The notes: generated from the letters alone by a model not told the origin. A stretch of 64,000 nt of DNA from Escherichia boydii (GCA_041890495.1 CP169086.1:4154001-4218000), one strand, 5' to 3'. Shown: positions 9,208-19,277, counted from the first letter of the stretch. Numbers and translations are program-made.

Positions 9208-9556
9208 TTAGCATACTGAAAGTGGAAAAATAACAAATCAAAAAAATCATCGAACCATTGCCTGAACAGGCAAAATCTTCGGCTATCATTGTGATGATAG
9301 AGATGAATATACTGCTATGTACCAAAAACATAAGTTTTTATATAGATGAAACCACTATCACGGAGTCGCTGGCAATTCATGTTGATGACGAGATAATGGA
9401 GTACGATGGTAGAGACTATAACAAGAAAGCCTGCTTCTCCATCGTTAAAAAAGATAATAAGAAAGGCAAAAATGAATTTATTAAAATAAATGAAAATATA
9501 TAACGACGTCTGGAAATCTTACCGTTAGATGTTGGGATAAATATACGTAACATAAA
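9208..9556 (-). pseudogene. yigG: YigG (DUF805-like membrane protein) with two frameshifts
   Basis: Reading the minus strand from about 9556 gives MLRIFIPTSNGKISRRRYIF followed by a hydrophobic stretch, then a stop at about 9416. One base over, the frame continues as FLVIVSTIVLHYLVINMNCQ and [16 protein letters not shown], and after a second shift near 9317 ends in [13 protein letters not shown] (stop 9208). The GKISRRRY and NCQRLRDSG features fit a DUF805-type inner-membrane protein, and the place between yigF and rarD is that of yigG. Two single-base indels explain the break. Real decay and sequencing error are both possible. Confidence 0.7.
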
Positions 9557-9647
9557 TTTTACATCCTTGTATGAGTCTCCGGTCAGCATGGCAATATGCC
9601 CACTCTCATGCAAGAGTCGGCATATTTTTTCAGAATATATTTATTTT

Positions 9648-10536
9648 TTATTTGGACGTTCTACGCTGCGTATAAATCGCATCCATCACAAAATTGCCAG
9701 CGCCACCCAAATAAAGGCGAAAGTCACCATCTTATCGCACCCGGTTTTTCACCATAAAACGTCACAGCCAGCAGGAACATCAGCGTCGGGCCAATGTACT
9801 GGAAAAAGCCTAACGTTGAGAGACGCAAGCGCGTGGCAGCGGCGGTAAAACACAACAGCGGTACGGTAGTGACAATACCGGCGGCGATCAGCAGTAAATT
9901 CAGCGACATCGGGTTTTGCCCCATATGGCTGGTTGAGCTGTCGGCAATAGCAAACAGGTAAATTGCCGCCACGGGCAGCAGCCACATGGTTTCGATTAAC
10001 ATGCCGGTTTGCGCTTCAACGGCAATCTTCTTGCGTACCAGACCGTAGAAGGCAAAACTAAATGCCAGTCCCAGCGCGATAATAGGTAGCGAACCAAAAG
10101 TCCACAGCTGGACTAACACGCCACATATCGCCAGAATCACCGCCAGCCATTGCATCCGGCGGAATCGCTCGCCGAGGAAAATCATCCCCAGCACAATGTT
10201 CACCAGCGGGTTAATAAAGTAACCAAGGCTCGCTTCCAGCATATGGTGATTGTTCACCGCCCAGATAAACAGTAGCCAGTTGCCACCAATCAGCACGGCA
10301 GAGACTGCCAGCATAAAAATTTTCTGTGGCGTCTGAATCAGCGTTTTTAAATAGGACCACTGGCGGCAAATGCTCATCAGCACCACCATAAAGAAAAACG
10401 ACCAGATCACGCGATGCGTCAGGATTTCATCGGCGGGCACGTAGTAAATCAACTTGAAGTACGCTGGCGCTATACCCCAAATAAAATAAGCGGCAAGAGC
10501 GAGTAATACGCCCTGCCGCGTTTGTTTTGCATCCAT
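9648..10536 (-). pseudogene. rarD: EamA-family transporter RarD with two C-terminal frameshifts
   Basis: A ten-helix drug/metabolite-transporter-family inner-membrane protein, historically called chloramphenicol-sensitive protein. The substrate is uncertain. The first 268 residues are normal. A missing base near 9737 changes GEKPGADKMV to GEKPGAIRW and a stop at 9724. A second missing base near 9690 restores the final frame, which ends IYTQRRTSK at 9648. The total of 889 bp is two short of the 891 expected for 296 codons. As written, the last membrane helix is lost. Confidence 0.85.
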
Positions 10537-10587
10537 CGGGAATACTCATTTTTAATTGGTAACAGCAGTTTACCTGCTTTTATGTCT

Positions 10588-11055
10588 TCAACCTACCATA
10601 TAGGTGGCGGTGGCACTGGCAATATAAAGCTGTTCTTCATTGTGTAATTCAACGCGGGCGACGGCGACTTTATTGCCTGCACGCAACAGGCTACTAGTAG
10701 CAGTAAAACGCTCGCCCCTGCCTGGGCGCAGATAATCAACGCGAAGATCAATGGTCCCCATCCGCGATAGCCGCTGGCGTAGTTCATCTTCACTGATGGT
10801 TTCGTGGCGGGTTAAGGTACTTCCCACGCACACCAGACCGGCGGCGACATCCAGCGCCGACGCAATGACCCCGCCGTGCAAAATGCTTTGCGCCCAGTTG
10901 CCCACCATCATTGGCTGATTTTTAAAGGCCAGCTGTGCGAACTCTTTTTCGTAACGCTCCAGTTCCATCCCCAATGCGCGGTTAAATGGCATGTGATAAA
11001 CAAACATCTCACCCACTAATTTCAGGGCTTGTTCAGCGGTCAGTACGGCAGACAT
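10588..11055 (-). CDS. yigI: Hotdog-fold acyl-CoA thioesterase YigI
   Basis: A 155-residue PaaI/YbgC-type hotdog protein expected to hydrolyse acyl-CoA in the cytoplasm. The segment LHGGVIASALDVAAG holds the family HGG motif with the active-site region, followed by TIDLRVDYLRPGRGE, the usual strand of the hotdog sheet. The start at 11055 (MSAVLTAEQ) was chosen over an upstream ATG at 11073 because it matches the annotated K-12 length. Confidence 0.93.
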   Translation of the reverse strand: MSAVLTAEQALKLVGEMFVYHMPFNRALGMELERYEKEFAQLAFKNQPMMVGNWAQSILHGGVIASALDVAAGLVCVGSTLTRHETISEDELRQRLSRMGTIDLRVDYLRPGRGERFTATSSLLRAGNKVAVARVELHNEEQLYIASATATYMVG

Positions 11056-11219
11056 ATCATCCTTACACTTCATTGGTTAATGAAATGTTGATTTTATGCT
11101 TCTTTGTTGTTGGTTTCTACTTTAGGAAGGGATAACTAACGGCTATGGAGTTAAGTATGTAAAATAGCCCGCAGAAAAATATTCACCTTATCAATAATTC
11201 GTTACGGAGAACACGACCG

Positions 11220-12089
11220 ATGCGGACTCTGCAGGGCTGGTTGTTGCCGGTGTTTATGTTGCCTATGGCAGTATATGCACAAGAGGCAACGGTGAAAGAG
11301 GTGCATGACGCGCCAGCGGTGCGTGGCAGTATTATCGCCAATATGCTGCAGGAGCATGACAATCCGTTCACGCTCTATCCTTATGACACCAACTACCTCA
11401 TTTACACCCAAACCAGCGATCTGAATAAAGAAGCGATTGCCAGTTACGACTGGGCGGAAAATGCGCGTAAGGATGAAGTAAAGTTTCAGTTGAGCCTGGC
11501 ATTTCCGCTGTGGCGTGGGATTTTAGGCCCGAACTCGGTGTTGGGTGCGTCTTATACGCAAAAATCCTGGTGGCAACTGTCCAATAGCGAAGAGTCTTCA
11601 CCGTTTCGTGAAACCAACTACGAACCGCAATTGTTCCTCGGTTTTGCCACCGATTACCGTTTTGCAGGTTGGACGCTGCGCGATGTGGAGATGGGGTATA
11701 ACCACGACTCTAACGGGCGTTCCGACCCGACCTCCCGCAGCTGGAACCGCCTTTATACTCGCCTGATGGCAGAAAACGGTAACTGGCTGGTAGAAGTGAA
11801 GCCGTGGTATGTGGTGGGTAATACTGACGATAACCCGGATATCACCAAATATATGGGTTACTACCAGCTTAAAATCGGCTATCACCTCGGTGATGCGGTG
11901 CTCAGTGCGAAAGGACAGTACAACTGGAACACCGGCTACGGCGGCGCGGAGTTAGGCTTAAGTTACCCGATCACCAAACATGTGCGCCTTTATACTCAGG
12001 TTTACAGCGGCTATGGCGAATCGCTCATCGACTATAACTTCAACCAGACCCGTGTCGGTGTGGGGGTTATGCTAAACGATTTGTTTTGA
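11220..12089 (+). CDS. pldA: Outer-membrane phospholipase A PldA
   Basis: A 289-residue outer-membrane beta-barrel with a cleavable signal peptide (residues 1-20, ending AVYA). It hydrolyses surface phospholipids when the outer membrane is disturbed. The catalytic His and Ser lie in MGYNHDSNGRSDP, with the Asn partner further on (VVGNTDDNPD). It dimerises with Ca2+. The last residue is Phe, as expected for BAM-assembled barrels. It matches K-12 as I recall it and has its own terminator before recQ. Confidence 0.97.
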   Translation: MRTLQGWLLPVFMLPMAVYAQEATVKEVHDAPAVRGSIIANMLQEHDNPFTLYPYDTNYLIYTQTSDLNKEAIASYDWAENARKDEVKFQLSLAFPLWRGILGPNSVLGASYTQKSWWQLSNSEESSPFRETNYEPQLFLGFATDYRFAGWTLRDVEMGYNHDSNGRSDPTSRSWNRLYTRLMAENGNWLVEVKPWYVVGNTDDNPDITKYMGYYQLKIGYHLGDAVLSAKGQYNWNTGYGGAELGLSYPITKHVRLYTQVYSGYGESLIDYNFNQTRVGVGVMLNDLF

Positions 12090-12172
12090 TGAACGGTTGA
12101 GTGGTTGGCAAATCTGGAACCCAGCATCCAGGATTACCCTCTCAGAGACTAAAAGCATTGCAGTTTCTCGCG

Positions 12173-12198
12173 CAGGCGCTGAAAATAGCGCCTGTTTT
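12173..12198 (+). terminator. Intrinsic terminator after pldA
   Basis: CAGGCGCT (12173-12180) pairs with AGCGCCTG (12186-12193), followed by TTTTTA. The hairpin ends 24 bp before the recQ start, so recQ may receive some read-through. Confidence 0.8.
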
Positions 12199-12221
12199 TA
12201 TTTCAGGCAATCGGGGTGAAT

Positions 12222-14051
12222 GTGGCGCAGGCGGAAGTGTTGAATCTGGAGTCCGGAGCTAAACAGGTTTTACAAGAAACCTTTGGCTACCAACAGTTTC
12301 GCCCCGGCCAGGAAGAAATTATCGACACTGTGCTTTCCGGTCGCGATTGCCTGGTCGTCATGCCCACCGGTGGCGGAAAATCCCTTTGCTATCAAATTCC
12401 TGCCTTATTGCTAAACGGCCTTACCGTGGTTGTTTCACCGCTGATTTCGTTGATGAAAGATCAGGTGGATCAACTGCAAGCCAACGGCGTGGCGGCGGCG
12501 TGCCTTAACTCGACGCAAACCCGCGAACAGCAACTTGAAGTGATGACAGGCTGCCGCACCGGGCAAATTCGCTTACTGTATATCGCCCCGGAACGCCTGA
12601 TGCTGGATAACTTTCTTGAGCATCTGGCGCACTGGAATCCGGTGTTATTAGCCGTCGATGAAGCGCACTGTATCTCCCAATGGGGCCACGATTTCCGCCC
12701 GGAATATGCCGCGCTCGGTCAGTTGCGCCAGCGGTTCCCGACGCTGCCGTTTATGGCGCTGACCGCCACAGCCGACGACACCACGCGCCAGGATATCGTG
12801 CGCCTGCTGGGGCTGAACGATCCGCTGATTCAAATCAGCAGTTTTGACCGTCCGAATATTCGCTACATGCTGATGGAGAAGTTCAAACCGCTCGATCAGT
12901 TGATGCGCTACGTGCAGGAACAGCGCGGTAAGTCAGGCATTATCTACTGCAACAGCCGCGCGAAAGTAGAAGACACCGCTGCGCGCCTGCAAAGCAAGGG
13001 AATTAGCGCGGCGGCCTATCATGCCGGGCTGGAAAATAATGTTCGCGCCGATGTGCAGGAAAAATTCCAGCGCGATGACCTGCAAATTGTGGTGGCGACG
13101 GTGGCGTTCGGCATGGGCATCAATAAACCAAACGTTCGCTTCGTGGTCCACTTTGATATTCCGCGCAATATCGAATCCTATTATCAGGAAACCGGACGCG
13201 CCGGGCGTGATGGCCTGCCCGCGGAAGCGATGCTGTTTTACGATCCGGCTGATATGGCGTGGCTGCGCCGTTGTCTGGAAGAGAAGCCGCAGGGGCAGTT
13301 GCAGGATATCGAGCGCCACAAACTCAATGCGATGGGCGCGTTTGCCGAAGCGCAAACTTGCCGTCGTCTGGTATTGCTGAACTATTTTGGCGAAGGGCGT
13401 CAGGAGCCGTGCGGGAACTGCGATATCTGCCTCGATCCGCCGAAACAGTACGACGGTTCAACCGATGCTCAGATTGCCCTTTCCACCATTGGTCGTGTGA
13501 ATCAGCGGTTTGGGATGGGTTATGTGGTGGAAGTGATTCGTGGTGCTAATAACCAGCGTATCCGCGACTATGGTCATGACAAACTGAAAGTCTATGGCAT
13601 GGGCCGTGATAAAAGCCATGAACATTGGGTGAGCGTGATCCGCCAGCTGATTCACCTCGGCCTGGTGACGCAAAATATTGCCCAGCATTCTGCCCTACAA
13701 CTGACAGAGGCCGCGCGCCCGGTGCTGCGCGGCGAATCCTCTTTGCAACTTGCCGTGCCGCGTATCGTGGCGCTCAAACCGAAAGCGATGCAGAAATCGT
13801 TCGGCGGCAACTATGATCGCAAACTGTTCGCCAAATTACGCAAACTGCGTAAATCGATAGCCGATGAAAGTAATGTCCCGCCGTACGTGGTGTTTAACGA
13901 CGCAACCTTGATTGAGATGGCTGAACAGATGCCGATCACCGCCAGCGAAATGCTCAGCGTTAACGGCGTTGGGATGCGCAAGCTGGAACGCTTTGGCAAA
14001 CCGTTTATGGCGCTGATTCGTGCGCATGTTGATGGCGATGACGAAGAGTAG
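12222..14051 (+). CDS. recQ: ATP-dependent DNA helicase RecQ
   Basis: A 609-residue 3'-5' SF2 helicase of the RecF pathway that suppresses illegitimate recombination. The helicase core has Walker A MPTGGGKSLCYQ, motif II DEAHC and motif VI QETGRAGRDG. A zinc site follows, with cysteines in EAQTCRR and CGNCDIC, then a winged helix and a C-terminal HRDC domain (about 525-609). The GTG at 12222 (MAQAEVLNLE) is the known start. A GTG two codons upstream at 12216 would add only two residues. Confidence 0.97.
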   Translation: MAQAEVLNLESGAKQVLQETFGYQQFRPGQEEIIDTVLSGRDCLVVMPTGGGKSLCYQIPALLLNGLTVVVSPLISLMKDQVDQLQANGVAAACLNSTQTREQQLEVMTGCRTGQIRLLYIAPERLMLDNFLEHLAHWNPVLLAVDEAHCISQWGHDFRPEYAALGQLRQRFPTLPFMALTATADDTTRQDIVRLLGLNDPLIQISSFDRPNIRYMLMEKFKPLDQLMRYVQEQRGKSGIIYCNSRAKVEDTAARLQSKGISAAAYHAGLENNVRADVQEKFQRDDLQIVVATVAFGMGINKPNVRFVVHFDIPRNIESYYQETGRAGRDGLPAEAMLFYDPADMAWLRRCLEEKPQGQLQDIERHKLNAMGAFAEAQTCRRLVLLNYFGEGRQEPCGNCDICLDPPKQYDGSTDAQIALSTIGRVNQRFGMGYVVEVIRGANNQRIRDYGHDKLKVYGMGRDKSHEHWVSVIRQLIHLGLVTQNIAQHSALQLTEAARPVLRGESSLQLAVPRIVALKPKAMQKSFGGNYDRKLFAKLRKLRKSIADESNVPPYVVFNDATLIEMAEQMPITASEMLSVNGVGMRKLERFGKPFMALIRAHVDGDDEE

Positions 14052-14114
14052 TCAGCAGCATAAAAAAGTGCCAGTATGAAGACTCCGTAAACGTTTCCCC
14101 CGCGAGTCAAATGT

Positions 14115-14735
14115 ATGTTGATGTTATTTCTCACCGTCGCCATGGTGCACATTGTGGCGCTTATGAGCCCCGGTCCCGATTTCTTTTTTGTCTCTCAGAC
14201 CGCTGTCAGTCGTTCCCGTAAAGAAGCGATGATGGGCGTGCTGGGCATTACCTGCGGCGTAATGGTTTGGGCTGGGATTGCGCTGCTTGGCCTGCATTTG
14301 ATTATCGAAAAAATGGCCTGGCTGCATACGCTGATTATGGTGGGCGGTGGCCTGTATCTCTGCTGGATGGGTTACCAGATGCTACGCGGTGCACTGAAAA
14401 AAGAGGCGGTTTCTGCACCTGCGCCACAGGTCGAGCTGGCGAAAAGTGGGCGCAGTTTCCTGAAAGGTTTACTGACCAATCTCGCTAATCCGAAAGCGAT
14501 TATCTACTTTGGCTCGGTGTTCTCATTGTTTGTCGGTGATAACGTTGGCACTACCGCGCGCTGGGGCATTTTTGCGCTGATCATTGTCGAAACGCTGGCG
14601 TGGTTTACCGTCGTTGCCAGCCTGTTTGCCCTGCCGCAAATGCGCCGTGGTTATCAACGTCTGGCGAAGTGGATTGATGGTTTTGCCGGGGCGTTATTTG
14701 CCGGATTTGGCATTCATTTGATTATTTCGCGGTGA
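14115..14735 (+). CDS. rhtC: Threonine efflux protein RhtC
   Basis: A 206-residue LysE/RhtB-family inner-membrane exporter with about six helices. It exports threonine. The family N-terminus SPGPDFFFVSQ and the NPKAIIYFGS motif at the start of helix four are intact. It faces rhtB, a paralogue on the other strand, across a REP element. Confidence 0.96.
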   Translation: MLMLFLTVAMVHIVALMSPGPDFFFVSQTAVSRSRKEAMMGVLGITCGVMVWAGIALLGLHLIIEKMAWLHTLIMVGGGLYLCWMGYQMLRGALKKEAVSAPAPQVELAKSGRSFLKGLLTNLANPKAIIYFGSVFSLFVGDNVGTTARWGIFALIIVETLAWFTVVASLFALPQMRRGYQRLAKWIDGFAGALFAGFGIHLIISR

Positions 14736-14753
14736 TGCCAGACGCGTCTTCAG

Positions 14754-14789
14754 AGTAAGTCGGATAAGGCGTTTACGCCGCATCCGACA
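14754..14789. repeat. REP element between rhtC and rhtB
   Basis: A single palindromic unit, GTCGGATAAGGCGTTTACGC followed by CGCATCCGAC, between two convergent genes. Confidence 0.85.
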
Positions 14790-14796
14790 TTATTTT

Positions 14797-15417
14797 TCAC
14801 GCATGCCTCGCCGATGCTAACAGCGCTCCCACCAGCATAAACAACGAGCCGAAAATCTTATTCAGCGCCTTCATCTGCTTTGGTCCTTTAATCCATAGAG
14901 CAATCCGTTGAGCAAGGGTGGCGTAACCGATCATCACAATAATATCGACCACAATAGTGGTGACGCCGAGCACGATATACTGCATCAGTTGCGGCTGTTG
15001 CGGCATGATGAATTGCGGAAATAGCGCCGCCAGAAACACAATACTTTTGGGATTGGTGAGATTCACAAAAACTGCGCGCTGGAACAAATGTCGACGCGAT
15101 TGAGTAGAGGCCAGCGATTTAAGGTCAATTGCACCAGCGGCGCGCCACTGCTGGATTCCCAGCCAAATCAAGTAAGCCGCGCCTGCCCACTTCAACACTT
15201 CAAACGCAATCACTGAGCGGGAAAATAGCGTCCCCAACCCCACGCCAACCAGCACAATATGAATCGCCAGTCCGGTCTGAAGCCCAGCAATAGACGCCAC
15301 CGCGCCGCGATAACCGTGGTTGAGCGAGGTGGTCATAGTGTTGATTGCACCAGAGCCTGGCGACAGGCTTAAAATGATCGATGTCAGCAGGTAGGCAAAC
15401 CACCATTCTAAGGTCAT
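14797..15417 (-). CDS. rhtB: Homoserine/homoserine-lactone efflux protein RhtB
   Basis: A 206-residue LysE-family exporter of homoserine, homoserine lactone and related compounds in the inner membrane. The N-terminus carries [12 protein letters not shown], and [15 protein letters not shown] is the conserved motif before helix four. It is divergent from pldB with a 110-bp shared upstream region and convergent with its paralogue rhtC. Confidence 0.96.
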
Positions 15418-15527
15418 GATGAACTCCCGGTGTGTCTATTTTTGTGCCACAATACGCTACTGTCGCAGCGTTGTGTCAGGCACGCTAAAAAAAACGATTT
15501 TACGTGGTTTAAGAGGCAGATTACCCG

Positions 15528-16550
15528 ATGTTTCAGCAGCAAAAAGACTGGGAAACAAGAGAAAACGCGTTTGCTGCTTTTACCATGGGACCGCTGACTG
15601 ATTTCTGGCGTCAGCGTGATGAAGCAGAGTTTACTGGTGTGGATGACATTCCGGTGCGCTTTGTCCGTTTTCGCGCACAGCACCATGACCGGGTGGTAGT
15701 CATCTGCCCGGGGCGTATTGAGAGCTACGTAAAATATGCGGAACTGGCCTATGACCTGTTCCATTTGGGGTTTGATGTCTTAATCATCGACCATCGCGGG
15801 CAGGGACGTTCCGGTCGCCTGTTAGCCGATCCGCATCTCGGGCATGTTAATCGCTTTAATGATTATGTTGATGATCTGGCGGCATTCTGGCAGCAGGAGG
15901 TTCAGCCCGGTCCGTGGCGTAAACGCTATATACTGGCACATTCGATGGGCGGTGCGATCTCCACATTATTTCTGCAACGCCATCCAGGTGTATGTGACGC
16001 CATTGCGCTAACTGCGCCAATGTTTGGGATCGTGATTCGTATGCCGTCATTTATGGCACGGCAGATCCTCAACTGGGCCGAAGCGCATCCACGTTTCCGT
16101 GATGGCTATGCAATAGGCACCGGGCGCTGGCGCGCGTTGCCGTTTGCTATCAACGTACTGACCCACAGCAGACAGCGATATCGACGTAACTTACGCTTCT
16201 ATGCTGATGACCCAACGATTCGCGTCGGTGGGCCGACCTACCATTGGGTACGCGAAAGTATTCTGGCTGGCGAACAGGTGTTAGCCGGTGCGGGTGATGA
16301 CGCCACGCCAACGCTTCTCTTGCAGGCTGAAGAGGAACGCGTGGTGGATAACCGCATGCATGACCGTTTTTGTGAACTCCGCACCGCCGCGGGCCATCCT
16401 GTCGAAGGAGGACGGCCGTTGGTAATTAAAGGTGCTTACCATGAGATCCTTTTTGAAAAGGACGCAATGCGCTCAGTCGCGCTCCACGCCATCGTTGATT
16501 TTTTCAACAGGCATAACTCACCCAGCGGAAACCGCTCTACAGAGGTTTAA
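15528..16550 (+). CDS. pldB: Lysophospholipase L2 PldB
   Basis: A 340-residue alpha/beta-hydrolase of the inner membrane that cleaves lysophospholipids, mainly 2-acyl-GPE. The nucleophile elbow is LAHSMGGAIS (a GxSxG variant with Ala). Other family motifs are IDHRGQGRSGR and the C-terminal GAYHEILFE with the catalytic His. It is in an operon with yigL, 7 bp downstream. In E. coli the small RNA SgrS pairs within the end of pldB to stabilise a processed mRNA and raise YigL synthesis. The pairing site should therefore lie in this gene, but I did not define it. Confidence 0.96.
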   Translation: MFQQQKDWETRENAFAAFTMGPLTDFWRQRDEAEFTGVDDIPVRFVRFRAQHHDRVVVICPGRIESYVKYAELAYDLFHLGFDVLIIDHRGQGRSGRLLADPHLGHVNRFNDYVDDLAAFWQQEVQPGPWRKRYILAHSMGGAISTLFLQRHPGVCDAIALTAPMFGIVIRMPSFMARQILNWAEAHPRFRDGYAIGTGRWRALPFAINVLTHSRQRYRRNLRFYADDPTIRVGGPTYHWVRESILAGEQVLAGAGDDATPTLLLQAEEERVVDNRMHDRFCELRTAAGHPVEGGRPLVIKGAYHEILFEKDAMRSVALHAIVDFFNRHNSPSGNRSTEV

Positions 16551-16557
16551 ATTTCTT

Positions 16558-17358
16558 ATGTACCAGGTTGTTGCGTCTGATTTAGATGGCACGTTACTTT
16601 CTCCCGACCATACGTTATCCCCTTACGCCAAAGAAACTCTGAAGCTGCTCACCGCGCGCGGCATCAACTTTGTGTTTGCGACCGGTCGTCACCACGTTGA
16701 TGTGGGGCAAATTCGCGATAATCTGGAGATTAAGTCTTACATGATTACCTCCAATGGTGCGCGCGTTCACGATCTGGATGGTAATCTGATTTTTGCTCAT
16801 AACCTGGATCGCGACATTGCCAGCGATCTGTTTGGCGTAGTCAACGACAATCCGGACATCATTACTAACGTTTATCGCGACGACGAATGGTTTATGAATC
16901 GCCATCGCCCGGAAGAGATGCGCTTTTTTAAAGAAGCGGTGTTCCAATATGCGCTGTATGAGCCTGGATTACTGGAGCCGGAAGGCGTCAGCAAAGTGTT
17001 CTTCACCTGCGATTCCCATGAACAACTGCTGCCGCTGGAGCAGGCGATTAACGCTCGTTGGGGCGATCGCGTCAACGTCAGTTTCTCTACCTTAACCTGT
17101 CTGGAAGTGATGGCGGGCGGCGTTTCAAAAGGCCATGCGCTGGAAGCGGTGGCGAAGAAACTGGGCTACAGCCTGAAGGATTGTATTGCGTTTGGTGACG
17201 GGATGAACGACGCCGAAATGCTGTCGATGGCGGGGAAAGGCTGCATTATGGGCAGTGCGCACCAGCGTCTGAAAGACCTTCATCCCGAGCTGGAAGTGAT
17301 TGGTACTAATGCCGACGACGCGGTGCCGCATTATCTGCGTAAACTCTATTTATCGTAA
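16558..17358 (+). CDS. yigL: HAD-family sugar/pyridoxal phosphatase YigL
   Basis: A 266-residue Cof-type HAD phosphatase that dephosphorylates sugar phosphates and pyridoxal phosphate. Motif I is SDLDGTLLSPD, motif II is in FATGRHH, and motif IV is FGDGMNDAEML. In E. coli it relieves glucose-phosphate stress and is activated by SgrS through the pldB-yigL mRNA. The ATG at 16558 (MYQVVASDLDG) fits the family. An upstream in-frame start at 16432 lies inside pldB and was rejected. Confidence 0.96.
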   Translation: MYQVVASDLDGTLLSPDHTLSPYAKETLKLLTARGINFVFATGRHHVDVGQIRDNLEIKSYMITSNGARVHDLDGNLIFAHNLDRDIASDLFGVVNDNPDIITNVYRDDEWFMNRHRPEEMRFFKEAVFQYALYEPGLLEPEGVSKVFFTCDSHEQLLPLEQAINARWGDRVNVSFSTLTCLEVMAGGVSKGHALEAVAKKLGYSLKDCIAFGDGMNDAEMLSMAGKGCIMGSAHQRLKDLHPELEVIGTNADDAVPHYLRKLYLS

Positions 17359-17433
17359 TCGTTCTTTATTTGGTCAGTTGTCAACCTGATACTTCGCTAC
17401 AATGGATACCCGTTAATCAAAGAGTTTTCCATT

Positions 17434-18333
17434 GTGGCGCTACTTATCATCACCACGATTCTGTGGGCCTTCTCCTTTAGCTTTTATGGCGAGTACCTTG
17501 CGGGGCACGTCGATAGCTATTTTGCGGTGCTGGTGCGCGTTGGCCTGGCGGCACTCGTTTTTCTGCCGTTTCTGCGTACCCGTGGCAATAGCCTGAAAAC
17601 GGTCGGCCTGTATATGCTGGTGGGCGCGATGCAGCTTGGCGTGATGTATATGCTGAGTTTCCGCGCTTATCTCTACCTGACGGTTTCCGAGCTGCTGCTG
17701 TTCACCGTGCTGACGCCGCTCTACATCACGCTGATTTATGACATCATGAGTAAGCGCCGTCTGCGCTGGGGCTATGCCTTTAGCGCCTTGCTGGCGGTGA
17801 TTGGTGCCGGGATTATTCGCTATGATCAGGTCACCGACCATTTCTGGACTGGCTTGCTGCTGGTGCAACTCTCCAATATCACTTTTGCCATTGGCATGGT
17901 GGGTTACAAACGCCTGATGGAAACTCGCCCGATGCCACAGCATAACGCCTTTGCGTGGTTCTATCTTGGCGCGTTTCTGGTGGCAGTGATTGCATGGTTC
18001 TTGCTGGGAAATGCGCAGAAAATGCCGCAAACCACGCTGCAATGGGGCATTCTGGTGTTTCTTGGCGTGGTGGCTTCCGGGATTGGCTACTTTATGTGGA
18101 ACTACGGCGCGACGCAGGTGGACGCCGGAACGCTGGGCATTATGAATAATATGCACGTTCCGGCAGGGCTGCTGGTAAACCTGGCTATCTGGCACCAACA
18201 GCCGCACTGGCCAACGTTTATTACAGGCGCGCTGGTGATCCTGGCCTCACTGTGGGTGCATCGTAAGTGGGTCGCTCCGCGCTCTTCACAAACGGCAGAT
18301 GATCGCAGGCGTGATTGCGCGCTGAGCGAATAA
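17434..18333 (+). CDS. bioP: Biotin transporter BioP (YigM)
   Basis: A 299-residue EamA-family inner-membrane protein with about ten helices, identified in E. coli as the biotin uptake transporter. It starts at GTG 17434 ([20 protein letters not shown]). Its 3' end runs 113 bp into the 3' end of metR on the opposite strand, so the last 37 codons are shared with metR antisense. Confidence 0.93.
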
Positions 18334-19174
18334 ACGCTTCCGTAACTGGCTGACGCTGCTCGCCATCGCGCACGGCGGCGTACAGTCGGCTCCACAAGCC
18401 TTCGCCCAGGGTTTTGGTCACCACCAGACCCTGGCGCTCAAAACTCTCTACTACCCAATGCGGTAGCGCGGCAATACCCATCCGCGCGGCAACCATCTGA
18501 ATCAACAATAAGGTGTTATCGACGCTTTTCAGTGACGGGCTGACGCCTGCCGGCTGAAGAAAATGCCGCCAGACATCCAGTCGACTACGCTGCACCGGAT
18601 AAATTAATAGCGTCTCGCTGGCGAGATCTTCCGGTGTAATTCGCGTTTTCGCCGCCAGTGGATGGTCAGGTGCTAACACCAGACGCACTTCATAGTCGAA
18701 CATCGGCGAATAATGCAGGCCACTGCGCGGCAGAATATCGGACGTCATTACCAGATCCAGCTCTCCCTGTTGCAAGGCGGGCTGCGGGTCAAATGTCACG
18801 CCCGATTTAAAATCCATCTCTACCTGCGGCCAGTTCTTATGGAAATTTTCTAACGCGGGTGTCAGCCACTGAATACAGCTATGGCACTCAATGGCAATGC
18901 GCAGACGCGTCTGCTGCGGTTCATTGCAGGCTTGCAGGGCCTGGCTAATTTGCGGCAGTACCTGGTTTGCCAGTTGCAACAGGATTTCTCCCTGCGGTGT
19001 AAAGCGTAGCGGCTGGCTCTTACGCACAAATAGCCGGAAGCCAAGGCGTTGTTCCAGATCGCTAAACTGGTGAGACAGGGCGGATTGCGTCTGATGCAAC
19101 GTCGCCGCAGCGGCTGCGAGCGAGCCGCAGTTCCGCAACGCTTGTAGCGTTTTCAGGTGTTTTACTTCGATCAT
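18221..19174 (-). CDS. metR: LysR-type methionine regulator MetR
   Basis: A 317-residue LysR-type activator of metE and metH with homocysteine as coregulator. The winged helix is at about 1-60 ([20 protein letters not shown]). A co-inducer domain follows. It is divergent from metE, sharing a 236-bp control region. A MetR recognition site overlaps its own start codon, consistent with autorepression. Its 3' end overlaps bioP by 113 bp tail to tail. Confidence 0.96.
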
Positions 19175-19186
19175 GAAAGTCCTTCA
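19174..19186. promoter_or_regulatory. MetR binding site
   Basis: TGAAAGTCCTTCA is a perfect match to the TGAA-N5-TTCA consensus. It starts at the metR initiation codon, in the metE-metR divergent region. Confidence 0.8.
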
Positions 19187-19237
19187 CTTCGGCATGAATA
19201 ATTTGCGCTTGAGGAATATACAGTAACCGCCAATTAT

Positions 19238-19277
19238 GGATGTGTAAACATCTGGACGGCTAAAATCCTTCGTCTTT
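19238..19277. promoter_or_regulatory. MetJ operator: five tandem met boxes upstream of metE
   Basis: Five adjacent 8-bp blocks (GGATGTGT, AAACATCT, GGACGGCT, AAAATCCT, TCGTCTTT) resemble the met-box consensus AGACGTCT to varying degree. MetJ with S-adenosylmethionine binds such arrays cooperatively and would repress metE and metR. Confidence 0.75.

Noticed and set aside
9258..9503. An 81-codon plus-strand ORF between yigF and rarD
   Set aside because: It is antisense to the frameshifted yigG, whose minus-strand frames show clear membrane-protein features.
17440..18207. A 255-codon minus-strand ORF opposite bioP
   Set aside because: It is rich in His, Gln and Arg, as expected from the complement of a membrane-protein gene, and has no recognisable domain.
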